A stretch of DNA of 64,000 bases from Hypomesus transpacificus (taxonomy: Eukaryota > Chordata > Actinopteri > Osmeriformes > Osmeridae), in NCBI RefSeq assembly GCF_021917145.1, contig NC_061060.1, positions 10,007,053-10,071,052 of the forward strand. Reading direction: 5' to 3'. A program made the position numbers and the translations under genes. This document shows positions 23,451 to 35,703 of this stretch, one piece after another. Below the pieces are notes generated by a model, which did no database searches, was not told the origin of the DNA, and saw only the letters and a list, made by a program, of their open reading frames with translations. Positions within the stretch are counted from its first letter, which is position 1; every line of letters starts with the position of its first letter.

Positions 23451-26400
23451 TATGTAAATAGGCCTATTGTGTTCTGAAAGCTTATACAACTAAAAAACAT
23501 CAGAAAGTCTTAAAATAATGACTGGACCAAGTTAGTTTAACAGATTAGGTTTATTTTGACTGTCCTGAGCTGCGTTCACTGTCATCTCTGGCTGACTTTA
23601 CAATATGTAAAGTCAGATTAGGGAATACATTTAATTAGAGAATTTTTCAAAAATTAATCAACACATATTCAACTCATATTCAACTCATCAATCCCAGCCC
23701 CTCCCACCCAACCAAACAAGAAAAAAAAAAAAAACTGTCCACATACTAAAATACTGTATTAAGTGGGGCAATTTTTATTTTAAAATAAGAAACATAACTA
23801 ACTGCTACTTTTAATTATAAGAAAATGAGTAGTACAGAAATAGAAGAAAGAAATATAAAGACAGTTATGATTACATAGATTGGGGGAAACAATGTTAACA
23901 ATTCCATTCCATTTTAGTAGGGTGTGGTGATTCCTGTAGAGTTCAAGGCATGGCCCTACAAATACTGTTTCTGGGTAGTGGAAGGGAAGGGAAGGGGTCC
24001 TCCATAACCTGTACTCTTCAAATCACGCACCACTCTGATTTAATCAGACAAGTCACACAGCCACTTCAATCCAACTGATTATAAGAGTCAGAGAACGAAA
24101 GCGAATGAGAGAACATCTACAAAAGAGCTGTAGCAAAATAGAAAATCTAATTCTCTGCAAAAGCACAGAAAACTGTGGATCTGGTTTACAAAAGTGGGGA
24201 GAATGAAGAAAAAAGATTTCATACCTTATGAGAATACCTGAAAACGACTTGGTATTCCACAATTGGTCATATAAACCTATTCTTTAAGTGACAATGTTTG
24301 GGGAAAATAACATATAAAAGAAAATGAGAAGTGTTTATCATACACAACTACTATTGTAACCATTCAAGATATCCTTACACTGCTGTACACAAATTATTCA
24401 AGGCCCTGAAAGCTGTTCATACATCAGTTGCATTATGGCCCTCTTAAGGTATGTTGGTTATGACATTAAGCACCATTTTTTTTTGAGAACAGAGTGCTTT
24501 ATACAAATTCAACTCATGTTTTCCATTTAAAGTAAAAAATATGAGTTAAGATGTCTGACTGTGGGGATGCAATTCTAAATAAAAGTCTGGTAAACACAAA
24601 CAACACTTTCAATTATAAAAAAAACCTCTGTAATAAACAAATAATTAAATATAAACTTCAGCCTAACACAAACACATTATAATCAAAAAACTACATGAAA
24701 ATGACATCTGCATCTTGCTACCAAGTTACATGCTATAGTGTTCAATATTGGCAGTTTAACAACCTTAGACAATACTACTGTTATGATATACATGACTACT
24801 GAGCTCTTGTTTACTGTTGTGTGAAACAAAATATGAATACCTGTTAATTATAACTCACTCATGTGACTCCAATCCAAGTCTTTGTCACATCATCAGCAAA
24901 TCAACAGAAAACTAGGGGCTGTTGGTTTCCAGTCTTGTGTTTCACCAGAGAAATGAACTAAAATAAATATTGCTTTTCTCATGATTATCTGATTACTCCA
25001 ATAAGGAGGTTGCCATTATCTTTCCATTGATATTCTTTTTAATGACCCTGAGAATTAATCAATTTCACATCTTGTCTGAGATGAGAATTCGTCTTTACTG
25101 CTTGGCGGACAGAGGGATAAATGTTCTCTGTCGTGTAAGTTCCAAGCACAGGTTATTTTCACTTGGGTGTTTCACTTGGGTTTGACTTGACCATTTTACA
25201 ACAGTAAAGTCAAAAGAACCAAATGGCAAATCAATTTGGATAACATTTTTGTTATGCTGGTCAAGTATACATGTACTTAGCCTCACCTGCATTTGTTTCA
25301 TCTCCAATGTTATAAGACAGGCTCTTACGCTTATCTACACTGAAATCATTTTGTCCCAAGCACTCCCCATCTGCCATGCAATTCTTAGTGTTCCTTTGGT
25401 TATGTATAAAATCTACATGCATCTCGTCTTTTACAAAAATAAAAGAATATATAGAAAATGACCGTTAAAGATTATCTGAAATTGTTCTTTCCAATGGAGA
25501 AAAAAAAAAAAAGGTTTCTGATTAGTAATATATTTATATCATTAACATTTCACTTATAGCCTCCCTCTAAATTGTATATTAAAACTATAGTCAAATATAT
25601 TCATTTCTTAACGTCTCACACATTGTATTAATTTCATAAAACAACTGTTAGTATTGTATAACAAAGTGTAATCTATGAGACAATCTTCTCACATGAAGCC
25701 CCTATATCCCTATATTATGGGGATACAACATACCAAAAAAAACATTAAAAAGCAAAACCCTTCAAGAAGTGATCTTTACAATGTCCTTCAAGATTTTGTC
25801 TAGTTCTCCTGATTGATTTTGCATAGCATGTTATGTGTGTTGACACACAGCCATGTATACAGCCGATTCTGATGAAATGATTTAACCTTAATTGGACTCC
25901 CTCTCCTTTCACAGCTCTGAGTGAGGGAGCTGCATCTGTAGGAATATAATTTCCAACCTGTGTGCTTTCAGAGACGTACAAAAGCTCTGCAAAGACATCA
26001 GATGGCCCATCTGGCAGCGGAGGTATCCTGCTTACTTTCTCATAACACCTTGCCAAAAATGATTTGTTGGCAAATACAATTCCATTTGAATGCCCTTCTG
26101 GAAATATTCCAAAATCACATTTCTTCATTATGTTAGTGTAAATGCACATCGGGAGATAAACATTAAACCAAAGTGACCTCTACTCTGCTCATGAGCACAC
26201 ACTCAGTACTGAATGCCAAACTGTAAATGCATTTCATACAATCACCCCATACTGTTGAATCCCTAAATTCTCCTCTAACTAATAACTCGCAGTATGCATA
26301 TCTTAAATGAGAAGAAAAAACATGCATCTCGTACCAACAAACTAACCATACGCACAGATGGATCAACTTGCGTAAACAAAATTTGAATCACCATGCATTC

Positions 26401-27283
26401 TTAAATCAAGTCGTTGATGAACTTGAGAAACCCCATCTGCCTATGTCCATGTCACAGTGGGATGCTTAAGGGGAGTAGTCCAGCTGCATTGTACAGTCTC
26501 TGGGAACTGCACAGTGGAGTGTAAGTACAAACGTTTCCTGCATAAACACCCACACAGCAGTCTTTTTAAAAAGTATGTTATATTCAAATCTACAATTGTT
26601 TACCAACTACAGTTAAACAGAAAACTGGCCATTTCTCCAGATAGTTCCATCTTCCAGACATCATTGGGATGAGAGGGGTACCATATATCAATTCTAAAGC
26701 TATTTTGGTGTTATGATAGTTGTAATATTAACTCCAGATATATTGGAGTTGTTAATTGTGCTTTTTCACTCCATCATATCTATCTGTCACACATTTCTGA
26801 CGAAAAATAATAATTCATTCAAAAAGTGAAAATAGCAAAAAATGTGCTTAAGTGTTACTGAGATCAAGTTTGGGTGCATAGTGTTCCCTCCCTGGCCCTC
26901 CACACGTATTGGCACATGACATGGATGAGGTCTGGTTTTGTCTTTAAATCCAAAGGAGATTCAAAAGTACAACTTAAATTTAAAAATAGCTTTGGATCAT
27001 CAGCCAATCAGGATGAGAGGAGGAAAAATTTACTGGGGCGTGTTTTTTGCTGTGGACGAGGCCGAGTTTGGAATCCTCTCCTGCAATGGAAATGGTCAGA
27101 AACTGTTATTTTAAGGTATTCTCATTTACTAATAAACACAAATGAGAAAATGCATATTATTGTGACAGATTATTGGGTCTATAACAAATGTAAAGGTGTT
27201 TGTAAAGGACAAGGGAACTATGCAAAGTGTTGAATACAAATGAATCAATTTACCTGGCTAAAACAACGTGGTTCACTGGGGAG

Positions 27284-29321
27284 TTAGCTAGGCACCCAGT
27301 TATGGGCAGAGCTCTGTGTGGTTGCCGGGCCATTGTAGCCCTGTCCGCCTGGCACTATGGGGTCAAAGTTGAAGTCAATGCTTTCTCCATCCATGAGGTC
27401 GCTGTTGATGATGTAGTCCACGTCACAATCCAGGTTTTCTGTGAACATATCAATGTCCAAGTCTGTGGGCAGGCGATCCTGGCTGGACAGGAAGTAAGGA
27501 GTCCCAAACTGACTCAATCCCTGGAGACCCCCACCAGAGTTGGCTGAGATGCCCCCTCCGTGGTGAAGCCCCACTCCTGGCCCCTGTGTGTGCTGGGCTT
27601 TGAGGGCAGAGAGCTGTGAAGATTCATGGGTCATGCCAGACAGGATCATGCCCAGGCCCAGCTGAGAGTGATGGTGATGCTGCTGGTGATGGTGCTGGGA
27701 CTGCAGCTGAGACTGCAGACCCATGGATGCCACCGTGTTTGGCTCAAGTCCCTTACTCAACAACAACTGGTTCTGCTTGGGCCGACCTCCTACCATGCCT
27801 CCCCCCAAACCCATCAGTCCCACCCCACCAGGACTAGGCATCAGCGGGTCTACCTGAGTCATCATGACATCACTAGGAGGTGGAGAATCAGACGTGAGCA
27901 GCGCCTCAAGGCTGGAGGGTACATGAGTGCCATAGTGACCAGTCCCACGGGAGCCAGGACTGGGTATTGGATTGAAAAGAGAGTTACCAAAATTTGAGGG
28001 CTTAGAGTTATTGCTCCCACACTGTGAGATGGAGGATTGCACCCCAGGCTGGGTGGGGGCCTGGGGGAGGTTGGCTGGCTGCATCTGGCGGAAGGAGGGG
28101 AAACTGGAGCCCCGAGGCAGAAGAGTAGCAGCAGAGGGAAGTGGGGTGGGGGGGGCTGGTGGGGCTGTGCTGGGACTAGCACCTCCTTGCTGTGCGGTCA
28201 TCAGTGTAAGTCCATCTATCAAGTCCAGCTCCTCCATGAGGGTTTCTGTGAGGGTGGGGGGCAGACTGCCTGTGGTGTAGCTCCCTAGAAGGCCCTCCTC
28301 TGGCAGGTCATCTTCATCCTCTTGTCCGGGGGCGATTGGGGACAAACGGCCACTCAGAGTGCTGGCATTAGAGCTGGTTCTCGGACGGAAACTGGTCCAC
28401 ATGTCAGAATCGTCAAGGCTGCCACGGGATGATGGGCTGCCCCATTTAGGGAACTGCTGGGAGGAGCTGGGACTATCGGCGCCCCCAGACCCTGTGCCTC
28501 CATCCCCCTGCAAGGCCCCACTGTGCCCCCCTAGCCCTGCTGCCACTGCCTGCTTCTTGGTCTGCTTGGCCCTCATTCGACTCTTTAGCAGTTTGCTGCT
28601 GTTGTCCATGGAGGCGGCTCGGCGGCGGGGAGCTTTTCCAGTCTTACCCCCCTCTGGGTTGAGCATCCACCAAGAGCTTTTGCCTGTGGACTCATTATGC
28701 ACCCTCAAAAACTTGTTGTGGAGTGATAAATTGTGCCGAATTGAATTCTAAATCGATAGAAGGGATCAATAGGAAAGAGAGAAAAATGTACAAATGTATT
28801 TAGTTTAAATAGCAAGGTGGTAACATTGAATAATATGTGCAAACGGTGCAAATATGTAACGAATTTTAAGAATTATTTGGTTATTTTACCTTCCATCCTG
28901 CAGAGCTGTTGCTGTCTCCTTTATCTTTGAAGTAAGGCACAGTTTTCACCATCCAATCATAGATCTGCGCCAAGGTAAGGCGCTTTTCAGGCGAGTTCTC
29001 AATTGCCTGACTGATCAGATCAGCATAAGACTGATTCCCCCATGCATTCCGACGTGATGATCCCTTTCTAGGTGTCGCCCCACCCCCTCCAGCTAAGACT
29101 CCTCCCTCAGACACTGTGACTTTCTCAGGCTCGGATGTGATTTGCTGAGGCTCCTGCTTATCTTCGTCAGCAGGCGGGGTTCCAGCAGCCGATTCAGTAC
29201 CGTCTGCCCCCTCCGATTTGACAGCTGAGATGTCGGGTCTCGGGAGCGGCCATGTGCACGACCTAGGTCTGCTCTGCGGCTCAAAATCTGGGTCAATCGG
29301 GGGTACTGATGATTCTTCCAT
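27284..29321 (-). CDS. foxo4: Forkhead box O4 transcription factor
   Basis: An insulin/AKT-regulated nuclear activator of stress, cell-cycle and metabolic genes. Two coding exons lie on the minus strand, 29321-28890 and 28747-27284, joined in phase 0 at the conserved FOXO intron inside the forkhead (SSAGWK|NSIRHN), giving 631 aa. The N-terminus is DPDFEPQSRPRSCTWPLPRP, with the first AKT/14-3-3 site (Thr23). The forkhead spans about residues 91-185 with helix 3 NSIRHNLSLHNKF. The second AKT site is RRRAAS (Ser190), beside the basic NLS, and the third is FRPRTSSNAS (near Ser270). A LEALLTSDSPPP segment, a His/Gln run, and the acidic C-terminal activation motif ending IDFNFDP follow. An open in-frame extension upstream (from 29408) is likely UTR; the ATG at 29321 gives the family start. 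The protein is longer than human FOXO4 (505 aa) through Gly/Pro/Gln-rich linkers. Confidence 0.97.
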
Positions 29322-31875
29322 TGTGATGTTTAGGTCAAGAATTTTCTCCTTGAAGAGCAGTTGTATTTCCGAAGTGGCAACAATAAATAAAGTACCACAA
29401 AGGTACAACTGGAAAATCTGGTTATGCGGTAGATAATAAAATAAAATAATATTAAAATTAAGACCAAAAAGTGTCTAAAGTGAGGTGACCAGGGCACGTG
29501 CTTCAGCACAAGCCTGGTTGAGCACGTGGGCCAATTTCATAACAAATTAAGACTCAGATTGCAACTTCACATTGGTCTAATTTTGTTTCTAAATATAGAT
29601 GTTTTTCAATACATACAGATTTCATTTGTTGCTAAATAACACAGTCTGAAGTCTACTATTGGGGGAGAAGATGGACTCAATAATCTGGATACACCAATAG
29701 CTTCAGTTAATCCTGAGATTGGAGATTAGGGGACCCAAATAATCTCCTTAATAGTAACTATCATAAACCTTCCGATTTACATAGAGCAAGTACATAGAGA
29801 GCCAGAATGTGGGTTCCTTTGTTTAAAAAAGAACAAAGGGAGCAGAACATGCATGCACATCTAAACATCAGGATTGAAAATTGCAATGAATGACCAACCC
29901 ATCTGATGCTCCACTGACTATAATAATGGCAAAGCGTTTCTGAGGAGCGCTATTATGAGTTAATAACATAACACGTTTTTGTTTAACTTTGTCACGTTAC
30001 AAATTAAAGAGAAATATCTGGTAATTGGGATCATAAAAGGCAACTAAATGCTAGATATAAATGGTGGTTATTCAGCAATGAATATCAAATAAATGGCTGG
30101 ATAAACGTTTCAGACCATTGTTCAAAAGTTCTCTCAAACCATCTAGACATCTCAACAAAGTTTAGATAAAAACCAAACAAATTTGGATTACTACAGTGGG
30201 TCACTTCAAAAAAAGAGTGATTTACATGGCTTCAGTCTTACCCTGTAAACAACGTGCAGTCTCGCTTCTGCGCACGAAGACCTCCCGCTTCTTAAAATAA
30301 TCGAGTTAACACTAACGTTACCTAATTCATTCAAATTAAAACATCTACGTTAAAACACCTGAGCAATAGAATAAAGAATTAAGATTTCACATGTACAATT
30401 ATTAAATGATTATCGATGCAATGCTTTAGGAACTGCTCAAATGTGTCGAAACAGTAGCCTAACAACAGGCTTTTAGACCCCTGTGTTTCACTTTACTATT
30501 TAGTCAACAAATATGGCAAGAGTTAACACTTCTGTAACGGTTTGATCATGCGGATATATTATAAAAGCAAAAGAGAAATAATAGATGAGAAGTCTGTTTT
30601 ACTGATTCAGGTTTGTACGCTCCTCCACATTGTGGGCAAGCGCGTGTCACCATCTGCCATGTTTCTCGACACGCCGCAGCGGCAGCACACGATGCTCGCA
30701 CTTTCCAAATGTAGCTGATTTGTATCAGTTCTCCTTGTTCCGTAAAAACTATATATAAAGCAAAAGGCGTAGTCCACAAACTCTTTAAATCCACTCGCGA
30801 ACACCTCAGGAACTCCCCGACGTAGTTTTGAAATAGCGTGATAGCCGAGCTGGCTAACTCCAGTTATTTCGGAGTTTAAAATCCTTTAAAAAGTCGTAAA
30901 AACGGTTAAAATCCCCTCTTTCCAACATCCGAGAGATTAAATAATATGTTTTATCTGAGTTATAGATAATGTAAATGTCCAAATATTAATTAACAGTAGA
31001 TCTTTTTTGTTTTGTTTTGCTTTGTTTTGACTCGAGGCGAAGACTCCCTTCTGACGTCTGTTTACCACTGCCAGACGACACACTCTGCGCTTGCGTATGG
31101 AGGAATGCTGGGAATTGAAGTCAGACATGATGTGATAAGTGCAACACAAGGTTTTAATACTGTACAGCACAAACAATACACAATACACAAACAATTTACG
31201 GACTCAGGCAAGATTTACAGTGCTTAGGTGATAATCTGCATTATGATTACGTAATAGTGTCCTAAGTGTTCAAAGCTACACATTTCTGTTCCCTTGCTGG
31301 TGGAAGTCCAATGCAATCCTTTTCTTCTTTTTGCCTGTCTGAGAAAAGGAAAGTGGATGTCACAAACGACAGACTGAACATTCTGTGGTAGATGGGTCTC
31401 GTCTAATAAATTAGATTAATGACACCTTTAATTCCGTTATGAATTCTGAATGGCTTTCTTTATCATCATGTATATTCCCATTGTAGATATTTGTATAAAA
31501 TATATAACTTTTTCATCATCCACCATAGGACATTTTCCACTGATTATTTGTTTGGGTGACATGTCAGTTTAACCCTAAATCTAAAAGATAATGTACTACG
31601 ATACTAACACTCAAATATTAATGTGTTGTAATTTGTTCATTTTAAGTATTAATAAGATCAAGTAATCAAAACTACACACAAAACTTTATTCTAATGTTTT
31701 GTTTCAAGTAGGCTAACCTAACTGGACAATGCACACTTGTTTTGCTACGATGAAAGAAGTACACTCTGTTTCTTCGAGTGGGTGGGATCTTAATATACTC
31801 TGCTTCGATTGGCTGAAGAAGGAGGACGCTTCCCGAGTGCAATCGTTTAGAGATTAACGTCAACTGAAACCGAAA
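29322..31875. promoter_or_regulatory. foxo4 5' region and shared foxo4/snx12 promoter interval
   Basis: foxo4 (minus) and snx12 (plus) are head to head with 2.55 kb between start codons. The foxo4 5' UTR probably fills much of 29.3-31.0 kb. A FOXO-type GTAAACAA word is at 30245-30252 and TGTTTAC at 31059-31065. The snx12 5' UTR should lie close to 31.8 kb. No other gene was seen, and no TSS can be fixed from sequence alone. Confidence 0.4.
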
Positions 31876-33192
31876 ATGTCCGACCCTACAGTAGCAGATA
31901 CTCGCCGATTAAACTCCAAACCTCAGGATCTTACAGATGCTTATGGTCCCCCGAGCAATTTTCTCGAAATTGATGTTTATGACCCACAAACTGTCGGGGT
32001 CGGCCGGAACCGATTCACAACATACCAAGTGCGAATGCGGGTGAGTGTTAGCATGATGGAATAGCACAACGAGTGTCACAAGGCCTCGCAACTGGAACTG
32101 GGGTTGGGAGGTCTGTGGTTGGGAGGGGTTTTTAGGTAAAGTCTAGACAGTTCTCACTCGTTTCCGCATAGCTTTTCTCACTTTTGTCTACTGAATAAAT
32201 TGTACTGTCTGCTATGTTATTGTCATAGAGGTGCTTTGGTAAGCACCGAAATCTATAGATCTGCTAATGTGAGATAGCATGCAACCCACTACAATTCTAG
32301 AAGGTTGGGTGTATGTCTTACCATATGATGTATTCGAATTCATCCCTTTTTCAGCAATGTGTCTCATTTGTATTATTGCTTGAACATACACAAATATTTG
32401 TTCACAACTACAAGAGATGATGTGATCACCACATGAATCACATAACTAAGTTGTGTCGTACGCCCATGTTACCAAACGGCATCATCATTATATTGAGTTT
32501 ATGCTTACTCTTTTTTTTACCCCACAGACAAACCTACCGATCTTTAAATTGAAGGATTCATGTGTACGGAGAAGATACAGCGATTTTGAGTGGCTGAAAA
32601 ATGAGCTGGAACGAGATAGTAAGGTAGGTGATCATGCAAAATCATGATGATAAAGGGTCTAGCAGTGTGGACCTCAATTATTACATGCAATGAAGGCATA
32701 TTTTTACAGAGCCTCGAGTTGTGCGCTATCTATAGATTGTGGTACCCCCTCTGCCTGGGAAAGCTCTGAAGAGACAGTTGCCCTTCCGAGGAGATGAGGG
32801 TATCTTTGAGGAGGGTTTCATCGAGGAGCGGAGAATAGGCCTGGAGCAGTTTATCAACAGGTTTGTACAGTTACCGTGTGTTATGTGGTTAGCAAATGAG
32901 CATAAACTAAGTGAGGAGCTGGGAAAGGTCTTAGGGTTCCTTTCCCTAACTTCTCACCATCTAAAAGCACTTCACCTCAAGTCTTCCTTCAACACCATTG
33001 GGTTGATGATACTCTGCATACATCATACTCAGATGACACATGCTTGCTAATGATACATGCTATCCCTGCATCTCATAATTTCTCACCAGAATCGCAGGCC
33101 ATCCCCTGGCCCAGAATGAACGCTGTCTCCACATGTTCCTGCAGGATGAGTCCATTGACCGCAACTACATTCCTGGAAAAGTACGCCAGTAG
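31876..33192 (+). CDS. snx12: Sorting nexin 12
   Basis: A small PX-domain sorting nexin of early endosomes, close to SNX3, which links cargo to retromer. The exons are 31876-32040, 32528-32623, 32736-32860 and 33090-33192. Phases close to 162 aa, the usual SNX12 length. The start MSDPTVADTRRLNSKPQ and LTDAYGPPSNFLEIDVYDPQ are near identical to human. The PX phosphoinositide pocket motif RRRYSDFEWL is intact, as is the PPLPGKALKRQLPFRGD loop. The C-terminus is IPGKVRQ. It is divergent with foxo4. In human SNX12 and FOXO4 are also close at Xq13.1, while SNX3 and FOXO3 share 6q21. Confidence 0.97.
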
Positions 33193-35500
33193 GAGGGCTG
33201 GGTGGGAGGCTGGTTTGGTGGGAGATTCTAAAGTGTCAGAAAGGCAGTGGCTTCTATAAACCTATTTTAATACATTCTCTGCAAATAGAAAGCATATATT
33301 TTTACACTAAATAATTTAAATATTCATAATGTATAAAAACATGGTTAACCTCAGTTTCAAAAAGTTATACATTTTACACATTTACTCAGAACCATGTGGA
33401 AAATATTATTATGCATAACATCAACTGCACATAATGCTCCTTTCTCAACAAATGTGTGTGTGTTGTGTGTTTGATGTGTCATTTATTGGAATGTTATATG
33501 TAAGATGTACAAGTTCAATATGTAGCAGGGGGCAGGGCAGACCATCTGCTTAAATTATGAAATATGATTTAGCAGTGGAAAGGAGATGTGTAGAATCTAT
33601 TCTTTATCACAGGTTTTTTTTTTGTCTTACAATGTTTCCCCCCCCCCCGCCTTTTTTTTTAGGTGTGAATAAAGTAAGTTTTGTTATGCTTATTATTTAA
33701 TTTAATACCATAGTTATACATTTTGACATGCAAATGCATGGTTCATTGTATAGTGACCAAATATTTTATACAGGTGGGACAGAGGTTAACAATGTTGTGT
33801 TCAATTATATTGTCTCCAGAGATGTATCAGCTTTACTTTATTGCTGTTCAGCTAGGATGTCAGTGATGACCTTGTAGTGACACTAAACAGCATTTCACTT
33901 TATGTGTCTTCTGGTATGTGTGGCATGCATGGGTGAATCATCACTGCGTATTAGTTAAAGTTATCCTTGTGCTGTTTTTTTTATCTCTTGTCCACAACTG
34001 GTCACAAAGGCAAACTAGAGGACTGGGACCCATAAGTCATTATGGTATTCAGACGGCATGCATTATGCTGATGCGGTTATACTATACCAGTAGAGTTAAA
34101 ATACCTATGTGCATCAACATTGTGATGGTTTGTTACTCATCAGCCCATCTGAAATTGTATAAGAAATGTAAATGTTGGTTTATTGCTGTGTAGGTACCTC
34201 AGTTTAAATATATTGAGTACATTTGAAGCAAAAATTGAAGTATGCACATGTCAATGTTGGGCTGTGAATTACATGTCGTTTGTTTTTGTTTTTAAAGCAG
34301 TGCCAGTGATGAAAGTGATGAGGTGCATGCAGCCCAGCCTCCAACCCAGCCCTGGCTGTTTGACTAAATTACAAAAACCTGTGGTGCAGGTGACCATCTT
34401 CTCCTTCAATGCCTGCATATGTCTGAACTCTGTAAATACTGTGTAAATATATACATATCTTGTTATTATCTATCAACCAAGAAATTGCCGCAATATATTC
34501 ATCGAGTGTAGAGCTTAGGTCAGTAGCCTGGAAAGGGGAATACATTGTCAATCAAGGGGGATTTTTGCATGCAGACTTTAACTGAAACCTGTGCTCACTG
34601 TACATGTCATAGTGTCTTTTTTGACACTGACATCCAAACCTCGTGTTGCTACTCTTCAACTCTTTCTAAAATGTGTGGAAACCGCTCTCTATCGACACTT
34701 GCTACAATAGACAAAGTTTGCTTCTACACAAACAAGTTGTCTTAAGTTTCTCAGAAGGTATGTGGTGGTCCTCAGGTGCATCCATTGACTCTTATTCAGC
34801 CATGCATTTCACCAGAAAGCACCAAAGACAGTCGTTTCTCTGCTGCCCTGTGATTGTGACGTCTTCCTGACCCCCTGCCTAGTCTATGACTGATTAAGCA
34901 ACACTATTTTGGGGGGGGGGGGGGGGGGGGGGGGTCTACAATATTTTCATGTGTATTTGATCACTTTCAAATATATAGCTGCTGCTGAGAATTCACCATT
35001 TTTATACATTGATTGATAATGTAATGTTCAGTTTATTAAATCATTGTGGATCCAAGGGAACTGGTTGTCTCCTCATCATTGCTCTACAGTACACTAATTA
35101 TCCACAAGGACACAGGTTTGTTTTATGAAGCAGTTTGGCAGATTTGAAAATGTAAAAGCCTATGAAAAATAAATTGTCACTACACAATAAAAGAAAAACG
35201 TGTAATACATGTGGACACCCTTTTCCTCAGGGTAGTACCCAACATTCCAATGACGTCGGTGCCCACCTCCCACGCCCTAGTGGTTTGCCAAAAATGGTTG
35301 TTCCGGTCCCAACGACACTGCTCATAAAATATCCCAGATTTGATGTTTTACCTATTCCAGTATAATTATCGCAAGCATTGGCAAGACATTGCATTATTTA
35401 GTGGCATTTCTAAATAAAGTATCGAACATTTTATTCAGAATAAGCAAATTATGTTTCTTGTCAATCGTCATTAGAATATAGCAACGACATTTGAGAGGGG
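33193..35500 (+). other. snx12 3' UTR and gap
   Basis: AATAAA at 33668-33673 is the first likely polyA signal; another at about 35413 is possible. C/G homopolymers lie at about 33641 and 34911-34934. One exon-like stretch at 34297-34365 is discussed in the findings. Otherwise the DNA is AT-rich and non-coding. Confidence 0.45.
34911..34934. repeat. 24-base G homopolymer
   Basis: An uninterrupted G run in the snx12 downstream region. It is G-quadruplex prone and likely to be length-variable or an assembly weak point. Confidence 0.9.
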
Positions 35501-35579
35501 CGGGATGGAACATAGTAAGCCAATCAAACCACGCTGTTTGTAAGCTTTACATTCTGCATGTGTTCATTGTCGTGAGTTG

Positions 35580-35703
35580 TAGCTTTCCCCGTTGTGTATG
35601 TCTGAGGGATAGCTGTTTACTGAATACGCTGAAACACGTTTAGTCTGTAGACTGCACACCATCGTAGGCGTCCATCACCGAAAATCCCATTAATCGACAT
35701 CGG
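35580..35703 (+). other. Candidate non-coding first exon of slc7a3
   Basis: A GC-richer patch after AT-rich DNA ends at a good donor, CGG|GTATGT at 35704. CpG-containing GCTAGC/GCTAACG words follow, as at the 5' ends of the other plus-strand genes here. The first slc7a3 coding exon at about 39.0 kb has a clear acceptor (TTTACAG before 38989), so an upstream non-coding exon is required; this is the best candidate. Its 5' limit is a guess. Confidence 0.35.

Larger units (their letters stand above)
21451..27283. other. Tail-to-tail gap; probable long foxo4 3' UTR
   Basis: The sestrin and foxo4 converge here. Minus-strand polyA hexamers (TTTATT on the plus strand) occur at about 23550 and 23771, so much of 23.8-27.28 kb could be foxo4 3' UTR, as FOXO genes often have UTRs of several kb. 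A MITE lies at 23079-23291. No host coding exon was recognised. Confidence 0.4.
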
